From Micromonospora sp. NBC_00389 (GTDB taxonomy: Bacteria; Actinomycetota; Actinomycetes; Mycobacteriales; Micromonosporaceae), in the NCBI RefSeq assembly GCF_036059255.1, contig NZ_CP107947.1:7006001-7070000 (forward strand): 64,000 bases of DNA. Direction: 5' to 3'. The notes beneath the pieces were generated by a model. The model saw nothing but the letters and a program-made list of their open reading frames with translations. It ran no database searches and was not told the origin of the DNA. Both the position numbers and the translations under genes were made by a program. Shown here piece by piece: positions 25,223 to 32,779 of the stretch (position 1 is its first letter; each line of letters starts with the position of its first letter).

Positions 25223-26635
25223 TCAGAGAGGATACTGCGGGTGCGAAGGTGGTGTCGTGGTCGGTAAGACCAGCTCGTCCGTCCGGCCGATGTCGGCGAG
25301 CTCCACCGCGTCACCGTAACGGCCCAGCGCCACCAACGCGGCGCCGGTGGCACCGATCTCCGGATTGCGTTGGTGCGACACCGGTCGCGGCGCGAGCGCC
25401 GTCGCGAACGACTGCCGCCACCACACCGACGCGGCCACCGCGCCACCGCCCAGCACCACCTCGACCGGTCGGTCGATCGTGGACTCCAGCTCCGCGAGGT
25501 CGTGGGCGACCAGCTCGCACAGGCCCTGCATCAGCCCGGCCAGGATGTCCACCGCCGTGGTGCCGAAGCTGAGCCCACGCAGCTCGCCCGTGCCCGCCGG
25601 GGCCAGCCCGGGCGCCCGGTCGCCGCCGAAGCGGGGGTCGGCCGGCCGGCCACCGCCCGCCGGCACCAGCGCCAGCGCCGCGTCCAGTTCAGCGCCCTGG
25701 GGTAGCCGCAACTCCCGGTCGGCCCAGGCGAACAGGTTGCCACCACTGGAGTACGCCGCGCCGGTCACCACGTGGTCGTGGTCGACCCGGTAGCGCCAGA
25801 GCCGTTCGGGCAGCCGGGGCAACGGCTCGCCGGCCGGGATCCGCTGCATCAGCCGTACGGCCGCGGAGGTGCCGACGGTCACCGCGGCCCGGCTCGGGTC
25901 CACGCAGCCCGAGCCGACGTTCGAGGCCCCGCCGTCGCCCACCGGCGGCGACCACCGGGCCTCGGCCAGCTGCGGCCAGCGGCGGGCGCGGTCGGCCCGT
26001 AGCCGGCCATGCCATTCCAGCTCGCCCAGGGGCGGCAGCTCCTGCGGTCGCGCCTCGGCCAGCGTCAGCGCCTCGTCGTCCCAGCGCAGGCTGCCCAGGT
26101 CCAGCAGGCCGGTCCCGGAGGCCTGGGACACCGACATGGGTGCCCCCACGAGCAGCTCTCCCAGCACGTACTCGGGCAGGCCGACGAACCGGGCGATCGG
26201 GCTGCCGGACTGCTCGCGCAGCCAGGGCAGCCGCACCGTCCAGTAGTTGCGGTGCCACCAGCAGCCGGTGCGCTGGTGGAAGTCGTCCGGGTCGGCTGGG
26301 CCGGGCGCACCGTCGCGCGGCGTCGGCCGGGTGTCCAGCCAGGTGAGCACCGGACCCAGTGGGGTGCCGTCGCGGTCCAGCGGGAGCACCGAGTGCCACT
26401 GCGCCGAGACCGCGACCAGATCGACGTCGTGCAGGTGCCCCGCGGCGGCCAGCTCGTCGAGGCACTCGATCAGGGAGGCGAGATAGTCGGGACCGGAGAG
26501 CGTGCCGGTGCCGTTGTCGCCGATGGCGAGGTTGACCTTCCGCCGGGCCAGGGCGCCGGGCATCGGTTGGGTGTCCCCGTCCAGCACCAGCCCGCGTACC
26601 GAGGAGGTGCCCAGATCGAGCGCGAGAATGTTCAT
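25223..26635 (-). CDS. FGGY-family carbohydrate kinase (gluconokinase-like)
   Basis: A 470-aa protein from ATG 26635. The actin-like ATPase signatures are clear: LALDLGTSSVRGLVLDGD at the N-terminus, AVTVGTSAAVRL in the middle and VVLGGGAVAASVWWRQSFA near the C-terminus. WLDTRP and FVGLPEYVLGELLVG match FGGY sugar kinases; the overall pattern is closest to gluconate kinases but the substrate is not certain. It stands on the minus strand 100 nt upstream of the NIT-HAMP kinase, with no transporter beside it. Confidence 0.85.
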   Translation of the reverse strand: MNILALDLGTSSVRGLVLDGDTQPMPGALARRKVNLAIGDNGTGTLSGPDYLASLIECLDELAAAGHLHDVDLVAVSAQWHSVLPLDRDGTPLGPVLTWLDTRPTPRDGAPGPADPDDFHQRTGCWWHRNYWTVRLPWLREQSGSPIARFVGLPEYVLGELLVGAPMSVSQASGTGLLDLGSLRWDDEALTLAEARPQELPPLGELEWHGRLRADRARRWPQLAEARWSPPVGDGGASNVGSGCVDPSRAAVTVGTSAAVRLMQRIPAGEPLPRLPERLWRYRVDHDHVVTGAAYSSGGNLFAWADRELRLPQGAELDAALALVPAGGGRPADPRFGGDRAPGLAPAGTGELRGLSFGTTAVDILAGLMQGLCELVAHDLAELESTIDRPVEVVLGGGAVAASVWWRQSFATALAPRPVSHQRNPEIGATGAALVALGRYGDAVELADIGRTDELVLPTTTPPSHPQYPL

Positions 26636-26746
26636 CGCCGGTCAAGTTACCCGCTGCCGACCGTGCCGGAACGTCGGTCGGGCCGGGCGCCACCGGGACG
26701 CGCCATCGGGTTCCGGGCCCGGCTGCGGGCGCGTAGGGTGGATCGC

Positions 26747-26806
26747 ATGCTCGCGCATCTGACCTGCTGGTGGCCCGCCGACCCGGCGGCCACCCCCCGC
26801 GCGTAG
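26747..26806 (+). CDS. trpL: Tryptophan leader peptide
   Basis: A 19-codon ORF reading MLAHLTCWWPADPAATPRA, with two adjacent Trp codons (26767-26772), 92 nt before the anthranilate synthase start. Position and the Trp-Trp pair are the classic hallmarks of ribosome-mediated attenuation; similar leaders precede anthranilate synthase genes in other actinobacteria. Confidence 0.87.
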   Translation: MLAHLTCWWPADPAATPRA

Positions 26807-26816
26807 CTCCATCCAC

Positions 26817-26839
26817 GCGGCCGCCATCGAGGCGGCCGC
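26817..26839 (+). terminator. Attenuator hairpin of the trp leader
   Basis: Perfect 9-bp stem GCGGCCGCC / GGCGGCCGC with loop ATCGA, 10 nt after the leader stop. A GC-rich hairpin here would terminate when Trp-charged ribosomes complete the leader. No U-run follows. Confidence 0.65.
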
Positions 26840-26898
26840 CGGATCTCCCGGCCCGGATGGCCGCCCCACTGGCGGCGCCCGGCCCCACGGAGAACCCG

Positions 26899-28830
26899 AT
26901 GACCCGCCTGACCCACCTGACCGACCTGCTCGCCGCCGTTGCGCGCGGCGTCGACCCAGGCCCCTTCGCGCTGCTGCGCCGCGAGGGCGCCGACGAGCTG
27001 GAGCTGTTCACCGGCCCGGTCGACACCGTCGACCGGCTGGCGGACATCCCGCTGCAGCCGGGCGCGCCCGGGGCGCGGACGCTGGCCCTGGTGCCGTACC
27101 GGCAGATCACCGAGCGCGGTTTCGCCTGCCGCGACGACGGATACCCGCTGGAGTGCCTCCAGGTCCGCGAGCACCGACGGATCGCCCTGGCCGGCGCGCT
27201 GGCCGCGCTGCCCGACGAACCGGTGCGCGCCGTCGACGCCGCGTTCGACGTCACCGACGAGGAGTACGCGCAGACCGTGCAGCGGGTGCTGTCCGAGGAG
27301 ATCGGCCGCGGCGAGGGTGCCAACTTCGTCATCCACCGCACCCTGCACGCCACCGTGCAGGGCCCGCCGCTGGTGGCCGCGCTGGCCGCGCTGCGCCGGC
27401 TGCTGGTCGCCGAACGCGGCGCGTACTGGACGTTCGTGGTGCACACCGGCACTCGGACGCTGGTCGGCGCCAGCCCGGAGCGGCACGTCAGCGTCGACGA
27501 CGGGCTGGTGATGATGAACCCGATCAGCGGCACCTTCCGGCCCGTCGGCGGCACGCCGGACCGGGCGGCGCTGCTGCGCTTCCTCGCCGACCCCAAGGAG
27601 GTCGAGGAGCTGTACATGGTGCTCGACGAGGAGCTGAAGATGATGGCCACCGTCGCGGAGCACGGCGGTCAGGTGATCGGCCCGTACCTCAAGGAGATGT
27701 CGCACCTGGCACACACCGAGTACCTGCTCGCCGGTCGGGGCACCCGCGACGTGCGGGAGGTGCTGCGGGAGACGATGTTCGCCCCCACCGTGACCGGCAG
27801 CCCGATGGAGAACGCATGCCGGGTGATCGCCCGGCACGAGCGCGTCGGCCGGGGCTACTACGCGGGCGTGCTGGCCCTGCTCGGTCACGACGAGGCGGGC
27901 CGGCAGACGCTGGACGCGCCGATCCTGATCCGTACCGCCGAGATCTCCCCCAGCGGCCGGCTGCGGGTGCCGGTGGGCGCCACCCTGGTCCGGCACTCGA
28001 CGGCGGCCGGCGAGGTGGCCGAGACGCACGCCAAGGCGGCCGGGGTGCTGGCCGCGCTCGGCCTCGGCCCGGCGGCGCCCGCCGGCGACGGCGGGCCGGT
28101 CGCGCGGCTGGCCGACGACCCGGCGGTACGCGAGGCGCTGGCCGGGCGCAACGCGCCGCTGGCGCGGTTCTGGCTGGACCAGCGGGCGCCGGACGCGCCA
28201 GGGCTGCCCGGGTTGATCGGCCGCCGGGCGCTGATCGTGGACGCCGAGGACACCTTCACCGGCATGCTGGCTCACCAGCTGGGCGCGTTGGGTCTCGCGG
28301 TCACGCTGCGGCCGTGGCACGCCAGCGGCCCGGTCGACGCCTATGACCTGGTGGTGGCCGGGCCCGGACCGGGCGACCCGGGCAGCGAGGACGAGCCGAA
28401 GATGGTGGCGCTGCGCGGGCTGCTGACCGGGCTGCTGGCGAGCGGTCGCCCGACTCTCGCGGTCTGTCTCGGCCATCAGGTGCTGGCCGGGCTGCTGGGG
28501 CTGCCCCTGCACCGGCGCGAGGCCCCCTACCAGGGGTTGCAACGGGAGGTGCCGCTGTTCGGCCACCCCCGTCGGGTGGGCTTCTACTCCACGTTCACCG
28601 CCCGCGCCGAGGTGGACCGGCTGGACACCGCGTACGGGCCGGTGGAGCTGGCCCGGGACGTGCGCGACGGCGCCGTGCACGCGCTGCGCGGGCGCGCCTT
28701 CGCCGGGGTGCAGTTCCACCCCGAGTCGGTGCTCAGCCCGGACGGGCTCGCCGTGCTGACCGACCTGCTGGGCGACCTGCTGCCGGCCCCGCGCCCGGAT
28801 GAGCTGTCGGCGGCAGGCGGACGGGCATAG
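26899..28830 (+). CDS. Fused anthranilate synthase (TrpE-TrpG type)
   Basis: A 643-aa protein from ATG 26899. The chorismate-binding half spans about residues 1-410 (GEGANFVIHRTLHA, GASPERHVS, MNPISGTFRP, EELYMVLDEELKMMA, ISPSGRLRVPVGAT). The glutamine amidotransferase half spans about 440-640, with nucleophile Cys in AVCLGHQ (about 521) and the His-Glu pair in QFHPESV (about 605). It makes anthranilate from chorismate and glutamine. The same architecture occurs in PhzE of phenazine pathways, but no phenazine gene is nearby and the Trp-Trp leader argues for tryptophan (or Trp-derived metabolite) supply. Confidence 0.88.
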   Translation: MTRLTHLTDLLAAVARGVDPGPFALLRREGADELELFTGPVDTVDRLADIPLQPGAPGARTLALVPYRQITERGFACRDDGYPLECLQVREHRRIALAGALAALPDEPVRAVDAAFDVTDEEYAQTVQRVLSEEIGRGEGANFVIHRTLHATVQGPPLVAALAALRRLLVAERGAYWTFVVHTGTRTLVGASPERHVSVDDGLVMMNPISGTFRPVGGTPDRAALLRFLADPKEVEELYMVLDEELKMMATVAEHGGQVIGPYLKEMSHLAHTEYLLAGRGTRDVREVLRETMFAPTVTGSPMENACRVIARHERVGRGYYAGVLALLGHDEAGRQTLDAPILIRTAEISPSGRLRVPVGATLVRHSTAAGEVAETHAKAAGVLAALGLGPAAPAGDGGPVARLADDPAVREALAGRNAPLARFWLDQRAPDAPGLPGLIGRRALIVDAEDTFTGMLAHQLGALGLAVTLRPWHASGPVDAYDLVVAGPGPGDPGSEDEPKMVALRGLLTGLLASGRPTLAVCLGHQVLAGLLGLPLHRREAPYQGLQREVPLFGHPRRVGFYSTFTARAEVDRLDTAYGPVELARDVRDGAVHALRGRAFAGVQFHPESVLSPDGLAVLTDLLGDLLPAPRPDELSAAGGRA

Positions 28831-28859
28831 TCACCACGCCTGAGGGGTACGGCTGGATC

Positions 28860-28905
28860 GACCGGTGGTCGGACGGGATCGAGAGCCCCTGCCCGGCCAC
28901 CGGTC
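28860..28905. terminator. Bidirectional terminator between convergent genes
   Basis: GACCGGTGGTCGG (28860-28872) pairs with CCGGCCACCGGTC (28893-28905), 13 bp including one T-G pair, between the anthranilate synthase and wrbA stops. Confidence 0.7.
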
Positions 28906-28915
28906 ACCGGTCGGC

Positions 28916-29533
28916 TCAGCCGGCCAGGCCCTTCTTCAGCGCGGTGCCGATCTGTACCGCCCGTCGGGCGGTGAGCGCGGCGGCGCCCAGCGCCACGGCG
29001 TCCGGGGGGATCTCCCCGTTGTTGCTGGTGTGCGAGGCGCCGTACGGGTTGCCGGCGATGAACTGGCTGGTGTCGGTGTAGGCGGGGGTCACCACGACTC
29101 CACCCCAGTGGTAGAAGACCGTGAAGAGCGAGGTCAGGGTGGTCTCCTGCCCGCCGTGCGCGGTCGACGTCGAGGTGAACGCGGAGTAGACCTTGTTGAC
29201 CAGCGCGCCCTGGGCCCACAGCGGGCCGGTCGTGTCGATGAACTGCTTCAACTGGGCGGCGATCATGCCGTACCGGGTCGGCGCGCCGAAGATCACCACG
29301 TCGGCCCAGGACAGGTCGTCGACCATCGCCTCGGGCACATCCTGGGTCTCCAGGCGGTGTGCCTGCCACCCGGAGTTGGAGCGGATCGCCTCGTCCGGCG
29401 CCAGCTCGCGCACCTTGCGCAGGCGCACCTCGGCGCCGGCATCCCCGGCAGCCTCGCACACGGCCTGCGCCATCTGGTACGTGATGCCGGTGGCGCTGTA
29501 GTAGATCACCGCTACCTTGGTCTGGGCAGCCAT
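28916..29533 (-). CDS. wrbA: NAD(P)H:quinone oxidoreductase, WrbA type
   Basis: A 205-aa flavodoxin-fold protein from ATG 29533. KVAVIYYSATGITYQMAQA is the FMN phosphate loop; FGAPTRYGMIAAQLKQFIDTTGPLW and the C-terminal NPYGASH are diagnostic of WrbA. It carries out two-electron quinone reduction in the cytoplasm. A ribosome site GAAGGGGAA precedes the start. About 290 nt upstream (29534-29825) show no gene. Confidence 0.92.
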   Translation of the reverse strand: MAAQTKVAVIYYSATGITYQMAQAVCEAAGDAGAEVRLRKVRELAPDEAIRSNSGWQAHRLETQDVPEAMVDDLSWADVVIFGAPTRYGMIAAQLKQFIDTTGPLWAQGALVNKVYSAFTSTSTAHGGQETTLTSLFTVFYHWGGVVVTPAYTDTSQFIAGNPYGASHTSNNGEIPPDAVALGAAALTARRAVQIGTALKKGLAG

Positions 29534-29825
29534 CAGATGTTCCCCTTCTCGTCAGAGTCAGCTCCGGCGACTACCCGTTGCCTGCACCGTCAAACGGCAG
29601 CCGGCGCGCGCTGCCCCGCCGATCGGCGGCCGCATCCTCAAGTTTTCCGCAAGTTCCGGGGCGTTCCGACCCTCGGGTGCTCACGGAGAGCGATCCTGAT
29701 GTCACCGGTGCCGACGGGAGTACTCCGCCGCCCCGCGCCGGGCACCTGAACGGGGGATCGCGCTCCGCCGGCAACGGGGCGGGCGTAGCGCGATCAGGGG
29801 CCCGTCCGCCGGTCACCGCCTCCAG
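29534..29825. other. Intergenic region upstream of wrbA
   Basis: No gene or clear structure is seen. It presumably contains the wrbA promoter and the 3' end of the DUF3037 transcript, since both flanking genes are on the minus strand. Confidence 0.4.
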
Positions 29826-30194
29826 TCAGCGGACCAGCGCCGCCATCAGCCGTTCCAGCTCCGCCGCCGGGTCGGCGGTGAGCCCGGTGTGCACCGGCCC
29901 GGTCTGGATCATCGTGCTGCGTGGCGCGGCCAGCCAGTGGAACCGCTCGCCGAGCCGCATCCGGGTCGCCGGTCCGTCACCGGCGCAGGTCCGGTCCCAG
30001 GAGTCGAGCACCGCGGCCACCGCCGGCAGGTCCACGTCGGGCGCCAGCGCGCGGACCCGATCGGCGTCCAGGTGCGTGCGCGCGGCAAGGAAGTCGCGCT
30101 GCTGGCAGTAGAGCAGCACGCCGACGTTGATCTGCTCGCCGCGCTCGATGCGGGGCACCAGCCGGATGACGGCGTACTCGAAGGGTTGCCTCAT
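29826..30194 (-). CDS. DUF3037 protein
   Basis: A 122-aa protein starting at ATG 30194, which overlaps the upstream stop as ATGA. FEYAVIRLVPRIERGEQINVGVLLY is the DUF3037 signature. The family is uncharacterised; it is recurrently encoded directly after HipA-like kinase genes, as here, which suggests the two proteins act together. Confidence 0.88.
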   Translation of the reverse strand: MRQPFEYAVIRLVPRIERGEQINVGVLLYCQQRDFLAARTHLDADRVRALAPDVDLPAVAAVLDSWDRTCAGDGPATRMRLGERFHWLAAPRSTMIQTGPVHTGLTADPAAELERLMAALVR

Positions 30195-30958
30195 GCCGCG
30201 CTCCCCTGCGGCAGCCAGTCGGCGGTGCGCGCGACCCGGGCGGACAGGTGCGCCAGGTACGCCTCCCGCGCCGCATCGGCCGAGTCGAAGTCGGCGGCGG
30301 TCAGCCACTCCTCCGGCACCAGCGCCAGCACCTCGCGGAGCAGCTCCGGGGTGACCCGGGGGGCCAGTTCGGCGTCGGCCTCGGCGAGCCGGTCGGCGTA
30401 CGGCGCGAGCACGTGGTCCTCGGCGCGGTACGCCCGGTGCACGGCGGCGCCGGCGCGCGGCCAGTTGTGGTGGAAGTACAGGCAGGCGCCGTGGTCGATG
30501 AGCCACAGCTCCCGGTGCCAGACCAGCAGGTTCGGGTTGCGCCAGCTCCGGTCGACGTTCTCCACGTACGCGTCGAACCAGAGCACCCGCGAGGCCAGCC
30601 TCGGGTCGACAGGATGCGCGACCGGGTCGAAGCCCAGCGCCCCGGGCAGGAAGTCCATCCCCAGGTTGGCGCCGCCGCTGTTGCGCAGCAGCTCCTGCAC
30701 CTCCTGGTCGGGCTCGGCCCGACCGATCACCGGGTCGATGTCGAGCACCACCAGCGGTGGTACCCGCAGCTCCAGGCGGCGGGCCAGCTCACCGCAGATC
30801 ACCTCGGCGATCAGCGCCTTGGGCCCCTGCCCGGCGCCGCGGAACTTCGCCACGTACGTGCCGAGGTCGTCGGCCTCCACCACGCCCGGCAGCGAGCCAC
30901 CCTCGCGTAGCGGGGTGACGTAGCGGATCGCGGTGACCTGGCGGAGCACGTCGCCCAC
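30191..30958 (-). CDS. HipA-like kinase-fold protein
   Basis: A 255-aa protein starting at GTG 30958; a longer frame upstream overlaps the DUF4190 gene and is rejected. YVAKFRGAGQGPKALIAEVICGELAR carries a phosphate-loop-like Lys, NLGMDFLPG precedes the catalytic-like VLWFDAYVENVDRSWRNPNLL, and LWLIDHGACLYF supplies a metal-binding-like Asp. This is the stand-alone HipA-like domain rather than full HipA, and no HipB-type antitoxin is adjacent. It is translationally coupled to the DUF3037 gene. Substrate unknown. Confidence 0.83.
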   Translation of the reverse strand: MGDVLRQVTAIRYVTPLREGGSLPGVVEADDLGTYVAKFRGAGQGPKALIAEVICGELARRLELRVPPLVVLDIDPVIGRAEPDQEVQELLRNSGGANLGMDFLPGALGFDPVAHPVDPRLASRVLWFDAYVENVDRSWRNPNLLVWHRELWLIDHGACLYFHHNWPRAGAAVHRAYRAEDHVLAPYADRLAEADAELAPRVTPELLREVLALVPEEWLTAADFDSADAAREAYLAHLSARVARTADWLPQGSAA

Positions 30959-31056
30959 CCTACTGTGATCTCCGGCCGCGCCCGCCGGAGCCGTCGCGCG
31001 ACGCGGCCGGCGAGCGCGCCCCGGCCCGGCGCGTCGATCGTGCGCGTCGGTGAGCG

Positions 31057-31449
31057 TCAGTCGAGCTTGTCGCGGAGGTCGTCGACCTGCTGTTGGAGGC
31101 GGTCCACCGCACCCTCGTTGTTGATGAAGGTGGAGATGCCCGCGGCGAGGCCCAGTCCGATGAGCACCGCCAGGATGCTCAGCACCAGGCCACCGATCGC
31201 CACGCCCCGCCCGGTCACGCCTGGGCGGCGGGACATCTTCAGCCCGACGATGCCGAGGATGACCCCGATGATGCCGAGCACCAACCCGATCCAGGCGAGG
31301 ATGGCGGTCAGCACGCTGATCAGGCCGGCCACGCCGAAGACCAGGGCGAAGGTGGCGGCCGCGCTGGTCTTCGCGCGGGCGTCCGCCCGATGGGTCCGGG
31401 ACCCGGCCGGCGCGCCCGTACCCCGGGCCGGCTCGTTTGCGGCAGTCAT
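31057..31449 (-). CDS. DUF4190-type small membrane protein
   Basis: A 130-aa protein from ATG 31449. A basic N-terminal 25 residues are followed by two to three hydrophobic helices (AAATFALVFGVAGLISVL, GIIGVILGIVGLKMSRR, GVAIGGLVLSILAVLIGLG) and a short C-terminal coiled-coil-like tail (VDRLQQQVDDLRDKLD). The pattern FGVAG...LGIIGLK matches DUF4190 proteins of unknown function. Confidence 0.78.
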   Translation of the reverse strand: MTAANEPARGTGAPAGSRTHRADARAKTSAAATFALVFGVAGLISVLTAILAWIGLVLGIIGVILGIVGLKMSRRPGVTGRGVAIGGLVLSILAVLIGLGLAAGISTFINNEGAVDRLQQQVDDLRDKLD

Positions 31450-31651
31450 CAGACTCCCTTCCGCACGCGCGGCGCGCGTACTTCCGACGCGCCGCTTTCC
31501 CGCTGCGCCGGCCGTTACGCCCCCTGGGCGCGAACCGGCGAGCGACAGGCCACGGGCGCGGGGGCGGCGGATGCGCGGGACGCCGCGTCAGGCGGAGTCG
31601 TCGGTGGGTGGCCCTAGGCTGGCAGCCCGGCAACCGGAAGGGGCACGACCC

Positions 31652-32761
31652 ATGCCTGTCGACCTCAGCGCAGCCGACGCGCTGGCGCTGCGGATGAGCA
31701 GCCTGCTGCTGCGGCCGCACCCGGGCGTCCGACCCGGCAGCGTCGCCGAGGTGGTCGAGTGGTTCGGCGCGATGCAGGCACAGGACCTGGCTAGTGGGCT
31801 GTGGTCGCTGGGCGCGCGGCTGCCCGGGCAGACCGTGACCGACGTGCAGGCGGCGTTGGAGAAGCGGGAGGCGCTGCGCACCTGGCCGATGCGGGGCACC
31901 GTGCACCTCGTCCCGCCCGCCGACGCGCGCTGGATGCTGGAGCTGACCGGCGTCCGGTCGCTGGCCGGCGCGTCGACCCGGCGGGCGCAGCTCGGGCTCA
32001 CCGACGCCGACGCCGACCGGGCGGTGGATGTGCTCGGCGCCGCGCTGGCCGGCGGCGGCCGACTCACCCGGGCGCAGTGCCTGGCCACCCTCCGCGCGGC
32101 CGGCCTGGCCACCGACAGCCAGCGCGGCTACCACCTGCTCTGGTACGCCAGCGTGCGCGGAGTGACCTGCCTTGCGCCGAACGTCGGCACCGAACAGACC
32201 TTCGCGCTGCTCGACGAGTGGGCGCCCGGGCCACGGCAGTTGGACCGGGACGAGGCGCTGGCCGTGCTCGCCCACCGCTACGTGCGCGGGCACGGTCCGG
32301 TCACCGCCCGCGAGTTCGCCGGCTGGACCGGCCTCACCCTGACCGACGCGCGGCGTGGGCTGGCCGCCGCCGGCGACGTGCTGACCGTGGTGCGGGTCGA
32401 CGGTGTGGAGATGCACGTCGACGCGGCGCTGGCCGACGCACCGCGCCCCCCGGTCGACGACGTGCTGGTGCTGCCCGGCTTCGACGAGTACCTGCTCGGC
32501 TTCCGGGACCGCGCGTTGATGCTCGACCCCGCGCACCAGGCCGCCGTCGTGCCGGGCAACAACGGCATCTTCCAGTCCACCGTGGTCCGCGCCGGCCGGG
32601 TGGTGGGCCTGTGGAAACGTCGCGTCGCCCGGGCCGCGGTCACCGTGACGATCCAGCCGCTGACGCCACTGGACACCGCCGGACGTGCCCGGGTCGAGCA
32701 GGCCCTGGGCCGGTACGCCGACTTCCTCGGGCTGCCGCCCCGGTTCGACTGGCCGGCCTGA
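31652..32761 (+). CDS. Winged-helix DNA-binding protein, AlkZ/YcaQ-like (HTH_42)
   Basis: A 369-aa protein. ATG 31652 follows GGAAGGGG; a much longer upstream frame is spurious. MQAQDLASGLWSLGARLPG contains the Q-x-Q motif of AlkZ-type DNA glycosylases; WPMRGTVHLVPPADARWML, LLPGFDEYLLGFRDR and GNNGIFQSTVV follow in the usual order. AlkZ excises alkylated or crosslinked bases in Streptomyces producing DNA-damaging compounds; many relatives are of unknown target. No alkylating-agent biosynthetic genes are nearby, so a general repair role is inferred. Confidence 0.8.
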   Translation: MPVDLSAADALALRMSSLLLRPHPGVRPGSVAEVVEWFGAMQAQDLASGLWSLGARLPGQTVTDVQAALEKREALRTWPMRGTVHLVPPADARWMLELTGVRSLAGASTRRAQLGLTDADADRAVDVLGAALAGGGRLTRAQCLATLRAAGLATDSQRGYHLLWYASVRGVTCLAPNVGTEQTFALLDEWAPGPRQLDRDEALAVLAHRYVRGHGPVTAREFAGWTGLTLTDARRGLAAAGDVLTVVRVDGVEMHVDAALADAPRPPVDDVLVLPGFDEYLLGFRDRALMLDPAHQAAVVPGNNGIFQSTVVRAGRVVGLWKRRVARAAVTVTIQPLTPLDTAGRARVEQALGRYADFLGLPPRFDWPA

Positions 32762-32779
32762 CCAGCGCGGCGTCGGGCG

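Noticed and set aside
26899..28830. PhzE of a phenazine cluster
   Set aside because: No other phenazine genes in the window, and the Trp-Trp leader favours tryptophan-controlled anthranilate synthesis.
30959..32536. 5' extension of the HipA-like frame
   Set aside because: Overlaps the DUF4190 and winged-helix genes; the conserved domain begins right after GTG 30958.
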